This document shows positions 1 through 8,299 of a stretch of 13,671 nt of DNA, piece by piece. The position numbers were made by a program, and so were the translations under genes. Every line of letters begins with the position of its first letter. The first letter of the stretch is position 1. Source of the DNA: Amoebophrya sp. AT5.2 (Eukaryota > Sar > Dinophyceae > Syndiniales > Amoebophryaceae); assembly GCA_005223375.1 (NCBI GenBank), contig RXOD01005513.1:1-13671 (forward strand), given 5' to 3'. The notes under the pieces are model-generated. The model did no database searches. It saw nothing but the letters and a program-made list of their open reading frames with translations, and was not told the DNA's origin.

Positions 1-1
1 T

Positions 2-326
2 CGAACGAGGTCGGGGGGACGTCAGCATGACAAATCTAGTAAAGGTCCCCGGAAAGGCTTGAGAGAGGCCTCGAGAGGGGTCCGGGAGAGGCTTCGTGAG
101 GAGTCTAGAAGAGGGCCCCGGAGAGGCGAGGGAGAGGCCTCGGGAGGGGTCCGGGAGAGGGCCGCGGAGAGGCCAGGGAGAGCCCTCCAACCCCAGCTCC
201 GCGTACCAGTGCTCCCCTTCTCCAACCGCCACTCCGCGTACCAGCTCCGGGTGGCTCCAGTCGCACTGCCACCCGGAGCTGGCGGGGTTGGAGAAGGCGC
301 CGGAGGCCCCGGCGCGAGCGCAGCAG
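2..326 (+). CDS. Possible upstream (partial) exon of the EF-hand gene, repeat-rich
   Basis: This frame has no stop from the window edge to a splice donor (CAG|GTAAAA) at 327. It ends with one base of a codon, which is the phase needed by the EF-hand exon starting at 622. Joined, it reads ...GASAAG-IGILNLL... The product would be about 108 Arg/Glu/Gly/Pro-rich residues with no domain I recognise. The DNA is much richer in G and C than the sequence after 327 and is built of imperfect repeats (69-bp units, then a hairpin). The opposite strand is also open over much of it, so openness alone proves little. The exon could equally be repetitive non-coding DNA or part of another gene. Confidence 0.35.
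35..172. repeat. Two imperfect 69-bp tandem units
   Basis: TCTAG starts at 35 and again at 104. The units share ...GGCCTCGAGAGGGGTCCGGGAGAGG-like blocks with scattered substitutions. The period is a multiple of three, so a coding frame on either strand would stay open as 23-residue repeats. A degenerate third start follows near 173. Confidence 0.7.
185..297. repeat. Nested direct and inverted repeat (GC-rich hairpin)
   Basis: The 25-nt block CTCCAACC...CGCGTACCAG occurs at 185-209 and again, with a few changes, at 220-244. Arm 241-255 (CCAGCTCCGGGTGGC) is the exact reverse complement of 268-282, with a 12-nt loop. The outer arm 216-226 (CCTTCTCCAAC) pairs exactly with 287-297. The result is a hairpin of 15 + 11 bp with an internal bulge. 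Confidence 0.75.
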
Positions 327-621
327 GTAAAAAAATTTTTTAGAAGCGGAAGCCGAAGCCACTGTACTATTAGTTTACTATAGAAGCTGCATTTTTTTTT
401 TGCTGTGCAGCAACATAGCCGCGGGCGTCGTGCGCTTGCTCTTGCACCGAAAATCACTGATCGGCACACTCGTCGATTTGACTCGATATTTCTTCAACAT
501 ACTTATAATACTTTATTATATAATTCCGGGTCCACCGGTGGCGCTGCGAATCCGTCCTCGTTTCCCTCGCCTTTATTCTGATGGAGCTCTGCCTTCATCT
601 TCACTGCTTCCACTTCACCAG
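327..621 (+). other. Putative intron 1 of the EF-hand gene (295 nt)
   Basis: It begins GTAAAAAAATTTTTT and ends CTTCACCAG. It is AT- and pyrimidine-rich compared with both flanks. The hexamer CAGGTA occurs across both junctions (324-329 and 619-624). The phase joins the open frame before it to the EF-hand exon. The donor is less certain than the acceptor. Confidence 0.45.
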
Positions 622-1424
622 GTATTGGTATCTTGAACCTGTTGAAACGCGCGGACGGTGACCAGGACGGACGATTGGCGCACAGCGAGCTGCTCGCGCT
701 GTTTGAAAAAGTCGGATGCAACGTTGCGCCAGAAGACATCTCCCTCCTGATGCAGCACTTTGGGGGCAGGCCGCCGAGATTTTTAGACCTCCTTGCGCTC
801 GCGGGACTGCAAGTGGATTCGGAAGTGGGAGGGCAAGCAAACGGAGCGTCAAGTGTAACGGTATTGGAAGAACAAGACGGTCAAAGCGCCGGTTCGGGCG
901 CGGAGGGCATCGAGGTATAATACATGTTGGCGCTTCATCTGCTCTGTAATGTCCCCTCAACATCATCCTCGAAGTCTCCTTTTCTTCATCGTGCTAAATC
1001 TCTAGACGCATTCGCATTTGCGAATTCTTACTGGATTCTTTTACAACGCCTCCAGTGTTCATCTAGATCTACCTACTTACGTAGCTGGCAACAAATACTT
1101 TATCCTTCAGAATCTTCTTCAACATCCATTCGTCATCGAACTTTTCATCATACATCAACTGACTCTTGCTAGGCCGTCTTGAGCGACATCAACGAGGTGG
1201 ACATCGAGGATCTGCGTATGTCTTTGAAGAGAAATGGAGTTTCGTACGTGAAGTTTCGCGACAAGTTGCTGCAGTTGCCAAACTCCAGTGCCGCGGCGTA
1301 CTCCGAGCTGGTGCAATACCTGAGGCAAGTGCTGAAAAGCCCTCGCGCGATCGGAAAGTGGGCCAAGCTGTGGGAACTCTACGGCACTGGCATGCTCCTG
1401 CTCCGGTTGCACAGCTGGATCTGA
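622..1424 (+). CDS. EF-hand calcium-binding protein, 3' exons (622-914 and 1173-1424)
   Basis: The exon 622-914 encodes a canonical 12-residue EF-hand loop, DGDQDGRLAHSE (654-689), with Asp at positions 1, 3 and 5, Gly at 6, Leu at 8 and Glu at 12, flanked by amphipathic helices. A degenerate partner hand without a Ca2+ loop follows (LLMQHFGG...FLDLLALAG), so this looks like one working site in a paired lobe. The frame reaches GTA TAA at 915-920. Reading GAG|GTATAA as donor and CTAG|GCC (1171-1173) as acceptor joins in phase 0 to an 83-residue helical tail ending at TGA 1422-1424. The tail has no second loop. The protein is probably a cytosolic Ca2+ sensor or adaptor; its partner is unknown. 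The start must lie upstream, since 622 is an acceptor (CCAG|GT). The EF-hand is certain, the exon joins likely. Confidence 0.7.
915..1172 (+). other. Intron between the EF-hand exon and the last exon (258 nt)
   Basis: Donor GAG|GTATAA, acceptor TTGCTAG|GCC, with long CT-rich stretches inside. Removing it keeps phase 0 and bypasses the in-frame TAA at 918. The shared flank is only AGG. Confidence 0.6.
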
Positions 1425-2468
1425 TCTTTTATCAAAAAAGATTTTTCATCAACAGAAAATAATTATATCGAGTGCGACCGTCCACGTCCAGCTATGCAGA
1501 TGCGATTGGGTTCGCGCTTTATCGGGCTGCTCCGAGAAGCTGAAGCTTCTGTTTCTGTGAAGAAGTTGAAGCTAATGCATGTACTATGACGCTCAGCAAG
1601 TTCTTTGCAGAAGCACACGCAAATTCTACTTGCCCGTCGATCGCGTCGCTGAAAAATAAAGACCTTGGAGAAGCAAGGAGGTGACTCGTGTTTGATGCTC
1701 GAGTTCTTCTGCGTCTGCGTCTGCGACGAACTCGATTAATGGTCGTTTGTTTACCAGATCCAACAAGAAATCGAAATCAGATGAATCAGTTGTATCAGAC
1801 GAGGATCCTACTTCTATTTTGATTTTCGCGCTCCAAAGAAAGAAATGGCCGATCGAGAACCTCGGTGATCAACATCAAGAAACTCATATTTATGAAAAAA
1901 AGACACAGTATCAGTGAGTAGAAACAAGATCAAGATCTACGCGCTTTTTGAGTTGGAATTGAGTGTTGTGGGCTGTCGAGGTCAGCTCGCCGATGCATGG
2001 GATGATCGGGAATTTCCACTTCCTCAGTTCATGCTCAAGGAATTCACTATAGTATACAGATTCAGACAGGTCGCTTTTCGATTTTGCAACTGCAAGTGCA
2101 AGCAGACCGAAGTTAGTAGAAAAAGCAGAAGATAGAGAAGCTGGACTGACAACTTACAACACTCACCGTCACCATCGAATTCGAAAGCAACCACTACTCG
2201 CCCGCACACAAGGAAAACGCAAAATTTCCCCTTCGGAGGCACGCTAAGGCATCTCTGCACACCAAGAATCCGCTACACACTTCTGCGGCTGCGCTCTTCA
2301 CTTACTACTACACTAGGACTAGCTAGAGCTTACGCCTACTACACCTACAACTCCTACTCCTCGTCTTCGATTCGTCCGACTCCTACTGTCAGAATTATTG
2401 AAATTGAATATTATTTTCTTACTATTTCTATTTATTTAATTTTTTTGTACGCACGAATACGAAACAAA
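1425..2468. other. Intergenic spacer, 1.04 kb
   Basis: I see no convincing gene. It holds short stem-loops (1535-1550, 6-bp arms; TCGAGTTC at 1699-1706 paired with 1728-1735) and an AATAAA at 1655-1660, about 230 nt after the EF-hand stop, that might be a polyadenylation signal. A T-rich, pyrimidine-heavy tract at about 2400-2448 precedes the next start codon and could be 5' leader or promoter DNA. The open stretch 1914-2135 lacks an ATG and looks random. Confidence 0.5.
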
Positions 2469-4277
2469 ATGACAGCAGCTTCATCTCGGAACATAGCGCT
2501 TATGCTCGTCGCGACTGCGTTGCAGCTCTTTTCGGGCTTCTCCGGCACGGGATATAATCAGGAGCCGTTTTTCCTTTTCGCACATGCGGCTCCTCGGACG
2601 TCCGCACGCGGCTGGCTCTCCGAAGGGACTTTCGATCAAATGTTGCGAGACCTTTTTGGCCAGCAGGAGAACCGTTCAATCTGGATCGCGTCTTTGGTCT
2701 TGCAGAAGAACGACGAGGAGTTTGACGAGTACGAGGTAAACAGTGTGCGGAGCGTTTCCGCCGGGGGACTGCACAAACTTCGCGATTCCTTACAGCAGAT
2801 GCTTCGTGAAACGGGTTCCATTCCGGTAGTTGCGACAGGGTCCGTTCCGGGGACGCCAGAGGGTGCCGCGTGGATAGGACCGCTGAATCGCTCGGGGGTC
2901 TGGGGCACGAGCAGTGGCCGGACGCTGACGAAGATTTTGGTGTACAAGCCGGCCCCGGTCGACATCGACAACAGTCGTTATGTCCCCGACCAGGAGAGCA
3001 GCAGGATGCCTTCGCTTGATAATATAATTCGCCTGCCGCGTTGTATCGTCTTCGGAGGAGGCGCGCCAAGTTGCACAAGAAGAAGAAGAACACGACCAGC
3101 AGCGCCGTGTGCGGACGGCGCCAGCGCCAGCGGTGACCTCAGGAACACGGTACCCGGCATGCTGGAGGAGACGGTGGGATCTGGCAACATGAAGGGGCAG
3201 GGGGCGGAAACGATGAGTAGCGGGGGGGTCGAGATGAGCATGAGCGACGGTTCAACATCTTTGGGGCGAGCTCCATACGCCGACGTGACGCTCATGATTT
3301 GTTCGGGAGATGACGCGGAGATGCTGCCGCCGCTGCCGCAGCGTGGTTTCGGTTTGTCCAGCAGCCTACCTTCTGATGCTCACTTACATATGCCCCCGAT
3401 GCTGGCGGTGGAACCGAAAGGTTTATTTCCCTTTCTGCCGGGTAGTTCTTCCGCTTCAGGCACGGGCTCCCTCTACTCTACTGCTGGGCTCGGTCTCAGT
3501 CACCAACAAGAACAAACAGACCTGCAGCCGCTTGCAGCGCAGGAGCTGCGTTCCGCAGAGGTGTGGAAGCTTGTGGACACGGTTTCGGAGGGGGGCAACG
3601 GCAATCGTGGCCCCCGCCTCGCGCTAACCATGCGCGCGGTGACCCACTTGCAAACGCAAGTGCTGTCTAAAAGAACGCTCGAGTCGGTCACGGGGGCTTT
3701 CCGACAGCTTGGAACTACCCCGCTCGAGGAGGAGTTCAGCCTGGAACCACCCCCCCGCTCTCGGAACAACTACCCCGCTCGACCTCCAGGAGGATTGCGT
3801 GCTGTGTTTCGCGAGGATTTGTTTCAGGACACAGCGCTCGTGGTCGCGGCGCACCGCTACTGCCGGCTCGTGGCAGCGCTCAGTGTGCTGCTGGTGACCC
3901 GAGTCGTGAAGATTGTCGACCTCCAGCAGGCCCAGCGCGCGTTAGAGGCTGCGGCGACTCCAGTGCGGCCGTTTTTCCGCCTTACAAAAACCGGCAACGC
4001 TCGGTGGAGCACGGTGGAATTGCACGACGCAGTTCTTATCGGGAAAGCTATGCCTGCTTTTGTGGCGGCGAATGAAAAGCGGGTGATGGAAAATATGACA
4101 AACACAGACTTGGCCATATTGACGAACGGAAAGGTGGTATCTTTTCCTGGCGAGGCCGAGGGCAACGGTAATGGCCACGACGAACGAGAAACACAAGCAG
4201 TCAAAGCGCTAGGAGAAATTCTGGTGATGGACTACGGGATTCAAGTGATGTCGATGTGGGTGTGGCCCAGGCCCTAA
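2469..4277 (+). CDS. Orphan secreted or membrane-anchored protein, 602 aa, single exon
   Basis: I do not recognise a family. ATG 2469 (ACAAAATGA) is the first Met of a 1.8-kb uninterrupted frame ending at TAA 4277. Residues 8-28 form a signal-peptide-like hydrophobic stretch (NIALMLVATALQLF...), so the product probably enters the secretory route. Residues 45-190 look folded, with a repeated charged/hydrophobic pattern and N-glycosylation sequons near 69, 140 and 542. Residues 200-350 are low-complexity (Arg run at 204-207, then Ser/Gly/Met-rich). Residues 360-602 look globular again, with a hydrophobic segment at about 464-484 (CRLVAALSVLLVTRVVKIV) that may be a core helix or a membrane span. 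The tail ends WVWPRP. Codon use is GC3-rich throughout, which supports one real gene. Host surface, export and organelle roles are all open. Confidence 0.8.
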   Translation: MTAASSRNIALMLVATALQLFSGFSGTGYNQEPFFLFAHAAPRTSARGWLSEGTFDQMLRDLFGQQENRSIWIASLVLQKNDEEFDEYEVNSVRSVSAGGLHKLRDSLQQMLRETGSIPVVATGSVPGTPEGAAWIGPLNRSGVWGTSSGRTLTKILVYKPAPVDIDNSRYVPDQESSRMPSLDNIIRLPRCIVFGGGAPSCTRRRRTRPAAPCADGASASGDLRNTVPGMLEETVGSGNMKGQGAETMSSGGVEMSMSDGSTSLGRAPYADVTLMICSGDDAEMLPPLPQRGFGLSSSLPSDAHLHMPPMLAVEPKGLFPFLPGSSSASGTGSLYSTAGLGLSHQQEQTDLQPLAAQELRSAEVWKLVDTVSEGGNGNRGPRLALTMRAVTHLQTQVLSKRTLESVTGAFRQLGTTPLEEEFSLEPPPRSRNNYPARPPGGLRAVFREDLFQDTALVVAAHRYCRLVAALSVLLVTRVVKIVDLQQAQRALEAAATPVRPFFRLTKTGNARWSTVELHDAVLIGKAMPAFVAANEKRVMENMTNTDLAILTNGKVVSFPGEAEGNGNGHDERETQAVKALGEILVMDYGIQVMSMWVWPRP

Positions 4278-5105
4278 TATTAGTGTATCTTTATGAGTAT
4301 GAGAGAGATAGATACGCAGCGGCAGCGTCCACGAGTACGATTGACAAAGTTACAGTTACGACTTAAATTCAAAATTCACGAGAGGGGCGGTAAAATTCAT
4401 CCATGCATCCCCTCACTCACTCGCCGAAGGACTTATCTTTTAAGTCGGATCTTACCCATGATCGCCTCGATTTCTACAATCTATCAATTAGACAGGTTCA
4501 CTAGTAACAGCTCCATTCTAAAGCTGCCTGTCGCGCCCAACTTTTGTCGGTTCCTTCCATCCTAGCCGCGTTGTCCGCGTTCACAGTGAAGGTGACCTCT
4601 CGCTCACTGTCGTATAATGAATCAATCCACTCTCACTCATCCGTGACTGACTGACTTATTGACTGATTGAGTCTAAGTCTAACTCTCAGAGATAGATTTA
4701 ATTTTTAAACTGATAGCTAGGGCTGGCAAAGAAAATTTTGGAATTGAAATGGGTATACATAGAAGCATTATAATAGCAGCTCCTTTTTATTATGCACATA
4801 TTTCAGGTAGTCACAACATCGCATACTTTCTTGAAAACCTGCACAGGCCATTATTTTTTTTAAGACGGTGACCAACCCGATCGATCATTATTCATCAATG
4901 GCATATGTTCTTGCGACGCGATTGTGATCACTGCTGCCTGTTCTCTCGTCGAAGTCCATTCGTGCCTCTGTTTCTTCGGGCAGCCACGGGTGGTAGACCA
5001 AGGAATATCGACCAGAGAGTAGAAAATATTGGGAGGGCTCTGCTCGTGCTCTCTTCGGTTTAGTATGTGCCTTGGAGCAATTCTAAATCAATATAAGCAA
5101 TAAAA
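4278..5105. other. Intergenic spacer, 0.83 kb
   Basis: No gene is supported. Visible are a 7-bp inverted repeat, ACAGTGA (4583-4589) with TCACTGT (4604-4610), and a GACT/GATT-type simple repeat at about 4644-4671. The AT-rich run before 5106 (…ATATAAGCAATAAAA) is the leader of the next gene. The open frame at 4293-4565 lacks coding character. Confidence 0.5.
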
Positions 5106-5672
5106 ATGGCCGCTCGGGCTCGAGTACAACGCACGCGTGGCTTTGCTATGATGAGGGTCGTGCCTGTCTGTGTCTTGGCGCTCACGCTATTGCTGCGGCC
5201 ACGGGCCACGGCGGCTCAAAGTCAAACTGCGAAGATAGCCAACATTGCTTGGATCATGAAGATTGTGGGCGGCCACCTTGCGGCAACTACGGGCGTGGTT
5301 TTCGTTTTTGGGATGAAGACTAAGACGGAGCCCATTGGTGACACGGTTATGCACCTGTTGGAGGATGACTGCATCCCTTATCCGCGGCCCCAGTTTGTCC
5401 CCTCCCTGTACGAGCTCGCCCTTAAGGCTACCGACGCCATGCAGGCACTGCACCTGGACAACGGGCCGGGCATGAGCTTTCTGCACTACATGACGGGCAT
5501 CTACAAACTGCTCTCCGACCACCCGTACTCGGCGTTTGAGTGCCCGCTGATGCTCACCACGATCATACGAAAAGCGGCGGACGGCGCGCTTGCGATCGGA
5601 CACAGAAACCGGGCAAGGGTGCTGCTGCAAATTGGAAACATGTTCAAACTGTCCGCAATGAGCCGCTGTTAA
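5106..5672 (+). CDS. Small secreted orphan protein, 188 aa
   Basis: A complete frame runs from ATG 5106 to TAA 5672. Residues 15-37 (MMRVVPVCVLALTLLL...ATAA) are a classic signal peptide with an AxA-type cleavage site near residue 37. The ATG at 5148, just before this segment, would give a more usual N-region and is an alternative start. After cleavage, about 150 residues remain. A second hydrophobic segment at 59-69 (AATTGVVFVFG) may be a buried helix. The rest is mostly helical (PSLYELALKATDAMQAL...), with only three Cys in the mature part (89, 146 and the C-terminal residue 188). I recognise no catalytic motif. A lumenal or extracellular helical protein is the most that can be said. Strong GC3 bias supports the gene. 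Confidence 0.8.
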   Translation: MAARARVQRTRGFAMMRVVPVCVLALTLLLRPRATAAQSQTAKIANIAWIMKIVGGHLAATTGVVFVFGMKTKTEPIGDTVMHLLEDDCIPYPRPQFVPSLYELALKATDAMQALHLDNGPGMSFLHYMTGIYKLLSDHPYSAFECPLMLTTIIRKAADGALAIGHRNRARVLLQIGNMFKLSAMSRC

Positions 5673-6054
5673 AAAGAAAAGCATTTTTGGACGGTGACGG
5701 ATGGCTTTTCATATTGTAGGCCAGCACTTCTCGACGTAAGTGAGTCGATTTCTACAGCAACAAAAGCAAAACAATAACAATGAATTTGTATGGTTTTCAC
5801 GCGCTCCGACGCCCTCGATTCCGATATCAGCCACGCACTTATCGGGTTGTAAATAGCAGCCAGTTAGCGGGGGCGCTGCCTCAATCGTGAGGAGCTTGTT
5901 GGGATTGATTGACGTTGGTTGGGCACCAGGAGCCCTTGTTGAAAAAATAGCCTTACTTAGGAACAAACAACTGTCAGACGCAAGCGGCTTTCTGAGACGG
6001 CTTCTACTTTCGGTAAGTAGCCAGATGAGGATGCTTTTGTTGCGGCTCGTTTAA
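5673..6054. other. Spacer or unresolved 5' exon region of the glycosyltransferase gene
   Basis: Between the stop at 5672 and the open frame at 6055 there is no clear gene. A frame open from about 5855 to TAA 6052 runs through TTGTTGGGATTGATTGACG… and passes a good donor-like GTAAGT at 6013, so an upstream exon could hide here. A short ATG frame at 5780 (36 codons) is not convincing. ATG 6025 is in the transferase frame but is followed by TAA at 6052. Confidence 0.35.
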
Positions 6055-7536
6055 TACTGGTGGACGGTGGTGGGGGAATACCGGCAGAAGCAAGAGAAGC
6101 CTCCGAAGGAGCTGCAGCGGTTTTACCCCCGGATGCAGATGGACTATTCCCTTGGGCTGAGCGTGCTCACGGCGGACCTGATGGAGCCAGCACTCCTCGA
6201 GTACAGGAAATCGGAGTGGTCTCTCAACAACAGCACCGTTACGACGAACGAGGCGGAAGTAGATCGCAAGCCGGTGATTGACGTGCTCTCCATTTGTGTG
6301 TACAAGCCCGACAGCACGTCCAACACAGTGCTCGAGTCGCCCCTCCCGCAGATGTCGCCGAAGAACCATCAGCAGTATGTGGACTTCAAGCAGCTGAACG
6401 GGTACTTTCTGCACACACGGCTGCTCACGCCGCCCGACGTCGAAGCGCACTACTCGAAGTTTCTCGCGGTCCAGCAGCACTTTGAGAAAAATCCGCACAC
6501 GGACTGGGTGTTCTTCATCGACTGTGACGCCTTCTTCACGGACTACGACACGAGTGTGTACGACCTGCTCGAGACCTTCGGAGCGCTAAGAAGCGCGGGA
6601 AAGAACTCCGCGCCGGAGTCGCCGGCGCAGGAGCGGCAGCAGCAGCGGGAGGTGCGCGCGGAGATGATACTTTCGTCAGGAGGAGAGGCGGAGGAAGAGG
6701 ACGCGAAGACTCTACTCGGAGAAGCAGCAGGAGCACCATCATCTTCCTCAATAACGTCATTGAAGAAGGAGGAGGGGGCACGACGAGACGCAACGATCGA
6801 GAACGGCGCGGGTAAGGTGAACTTCATCGTCGCGGAGGACACCGGGGGGATCAACACGGGGGTATTCGCGATCCGCAACAGCGTGTGGAGCATGGAATAC
6901 CTGGAGAGGGTGACAAGGTCGCCGTTCACCACGGCGTGGGACCAAAGCATGTTCTTCATGGAGGTCGTAAACATGACCCTCTGGGACTACACCGACGACT
7001 TCAGGTACTACAACTGGTGCTTAAAAGAATTTAAAAAACGAGTTGCTCCAGCTGCACTGCGCCTGCTGCAGCCAGTGCAGGTATGAAACAACTATCTAAT
7101 GCTAACCGAGATCGTCCGCTTCTAAAGTAACATCTCCATCTAGTGGTACTGGTATCCTCCACCTCCCGCATCCATAAATTACTGTTCTTTAAATCAATGC
7201 GTCCACCACCACCGGAAGATGTCTTGAAAAATGAAACCCTGGACTTCCACCAGGTTGCCCCCCGAGGTTGTTTTCGTGCACCAGCGACACCTGAATGCGT
7301 TCGTGCCGCCGGCATCGAAGGACTGGCAGGCGTACGAATGGCAGCGAGGGGACTTCGCGCGGCACTTCGCGGGCTGTCCGTGGCAGGAGGTGCCTTGTCT
7401 GAACATGATGTACGAGACGATGGAATACGTCGAAGAGAAGTTCGGCCCCGCGCTCAGGGCCAAAGGGCTGCCCGCAATCGTACTCCCGGAAAAAGGCGAG
7501 TACGTCACCAGACTGCCAAGAGGAATACCGACCTAG
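6055..7536 (+). CDS. GT34 (GMA12/MNN10-type) glycosyltransferase, two exons, N-terminus unresolved
   Basis: It likely transfers galactose or mannose from a nucleotide sugar in the Golgi lumen, as GT34 members do. Counting from 6067, the DxD metal/nucleotide-sugar motif is FIDCDAFF (150-157), preceded by KNPHTDWVF. The acceptor-side signature is GGINTGVFAIRNSVW (260-274), then WDQSMFF (291-297). The second exon gives VVFVHQRHLNAF and GDFARHFAGC, the conserved C-terminal block. Exon 1 ends best at 7004 (TTCAG|GTACTA) and exon 2 starts at 7254 (CCAG|GT), a phase-correct join; 7016 is a second phase-correct donor. About 77 acidic, Ser-rich residues (172-248) interrupt the domain between DxD and NTG. 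No ATG-led membrane anchor is found: the frame opens after TAA 6052 and the first in-frame ATG is 6133. Fold certain; substrate unknown. Confidence 0.85.
7005..7253 (+). other. Intron in the GT34 gene (249 nt)
   Basis: CAGGT occurs at both junctions (7002-7006 and 7251-7255). Removing 7005-7253 restores one frame between the WDQS block and the HQRHLNAF block. A donor at 7017 also keeps phase, adding YYNW. The attractive donor CAG|GTATGA at 7081 gives the wrong phase. Confidence 0.65.
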
Positions 7537-7706
7537 ATCGGCTGCTGGCGCACGAGGACCAGGAACAACTGTTGTTGAAACAAGTTCCTTACTGTTCTTC
7601 GCACACATCTAACGAGAACGACGCAGCCCCCTGGGTGTCTGGCCCGGACGACGACCTCCGCAGCTACGACGGCACGCGGGCTGCGAAACACGTCGTACGA
7701 AATTGA
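7480..7706 (+). other. Possible alternative C-terminal extension of the GT34 protein
   Basis: After 7512 another frame, open to TGA 7706, has better coding character than a spacer. It encodes NTDLDRLLAHEDQEQ and WVSGPDDDLRSYDGTRAAK, with GC3-rich codons. A 32-nt GT-AG segment at 7480-7511 (ATC|GTACTC…CACCAG|ACT) would connect it in phase 0 to the transferase frame and remove the stop at 7534-7536. A frameshift near 7515 would do the same. Confidence 0.35.
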
Positions 7707-8299
7707 ACCGACACGGAACAGTTGATTGCATCGAACGGAGCATGGGCATGGCAGGTTGCACTTCCTTCGGGACGAATTTGAGGGACTTCGTGGTCGAGAG
7801 ACCACCAAGAAGGCTTATTTAGCGCTGGCCAAACGAGATTGCATGTTGTGCCGCCTTCGACAGCCACGACCCGTCCTCGCGAAGCAAGAGACAGCAGCAG
7901 GAATGGCTGAGCCTGAGGCTGTCGCTGTGATAAATCAAGATCACTCTTTTCATCGCGCCATTCGAAGTATATCTGCATTCTCTCTCATTTTCGACTTCTC
8001 AAGGATCACGGAGAAAGATGTCGAGCGAAGGACTTGGGTTCTAAGTATCTCAAACTCAAGGTGGTTCAGTTCTCGAATCTAGCTTGAGCAAACGACTACA
8101 AGTGACTCACATTCATTTCCGGGGTGCAGCCTTTCTGCTTGGTGGTCATCGCCATCTACTACTAGGTCGTCCTTTCCTAGAAAGGACAGACAGACATCAA
8201 GGACAACATTATCACAATTATCACCAATCAGTTGGTAATACATCACTTCAGTTCAATCATCACTACCACCTCGACGTCACCCTCCACGGCGTGGCGATC
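7707..8299. other. Intergenic spacer and DJ-1 leader
   Basis: No gene is supported. A perfect hairpin, GTCCTTTC (8169-8176), loop CTA, GAAAGGAC (8180-8187), lies 113 nt before the DJ-1 start and may be in its leader. The frame of the DJ-1 start codon stays open back to 8084, but the upstream residues are His/Arg-rich and look untranslated. Confidence 0.45.

Noticed and set aside
1914..2135. 73-codon open stretch in the first spacer
   Set aside because: Starts at GTG, random composition, no splice sites linking it to a neighbour.
2500..3093. 197-codon open frame on the minus strand
   Set aside because: It is antisense to the orphan gene and reflects that gene's GC3 bias; Arg/Ser/Pro-rich with no motif.
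4583..4610. Inverted repeat considered as a tRNA or terminator
   Set aside because: Only 7-bp arms, no T-loop or anticodon arm, and rho-independent terminators do not apply in this eukaryotic context.
7143..7479. Reading through CAG|GTATGA (7081) or the 7143 frame as the transferase continuation
   Set aside because: Gives VAPRGCFRAPATPEC instead of the conserved VVFVHQRHLNAF and GDFARHFAGC block; the phase does not fit.
8084..8299. N-terminal extension of the DJ-1 frame upstream of ATG 8300
   Set aside because: It starts at a non-ATG codon and is His/Arg-rich with spacer composition, while ATG 8300 matches the family start exactly.
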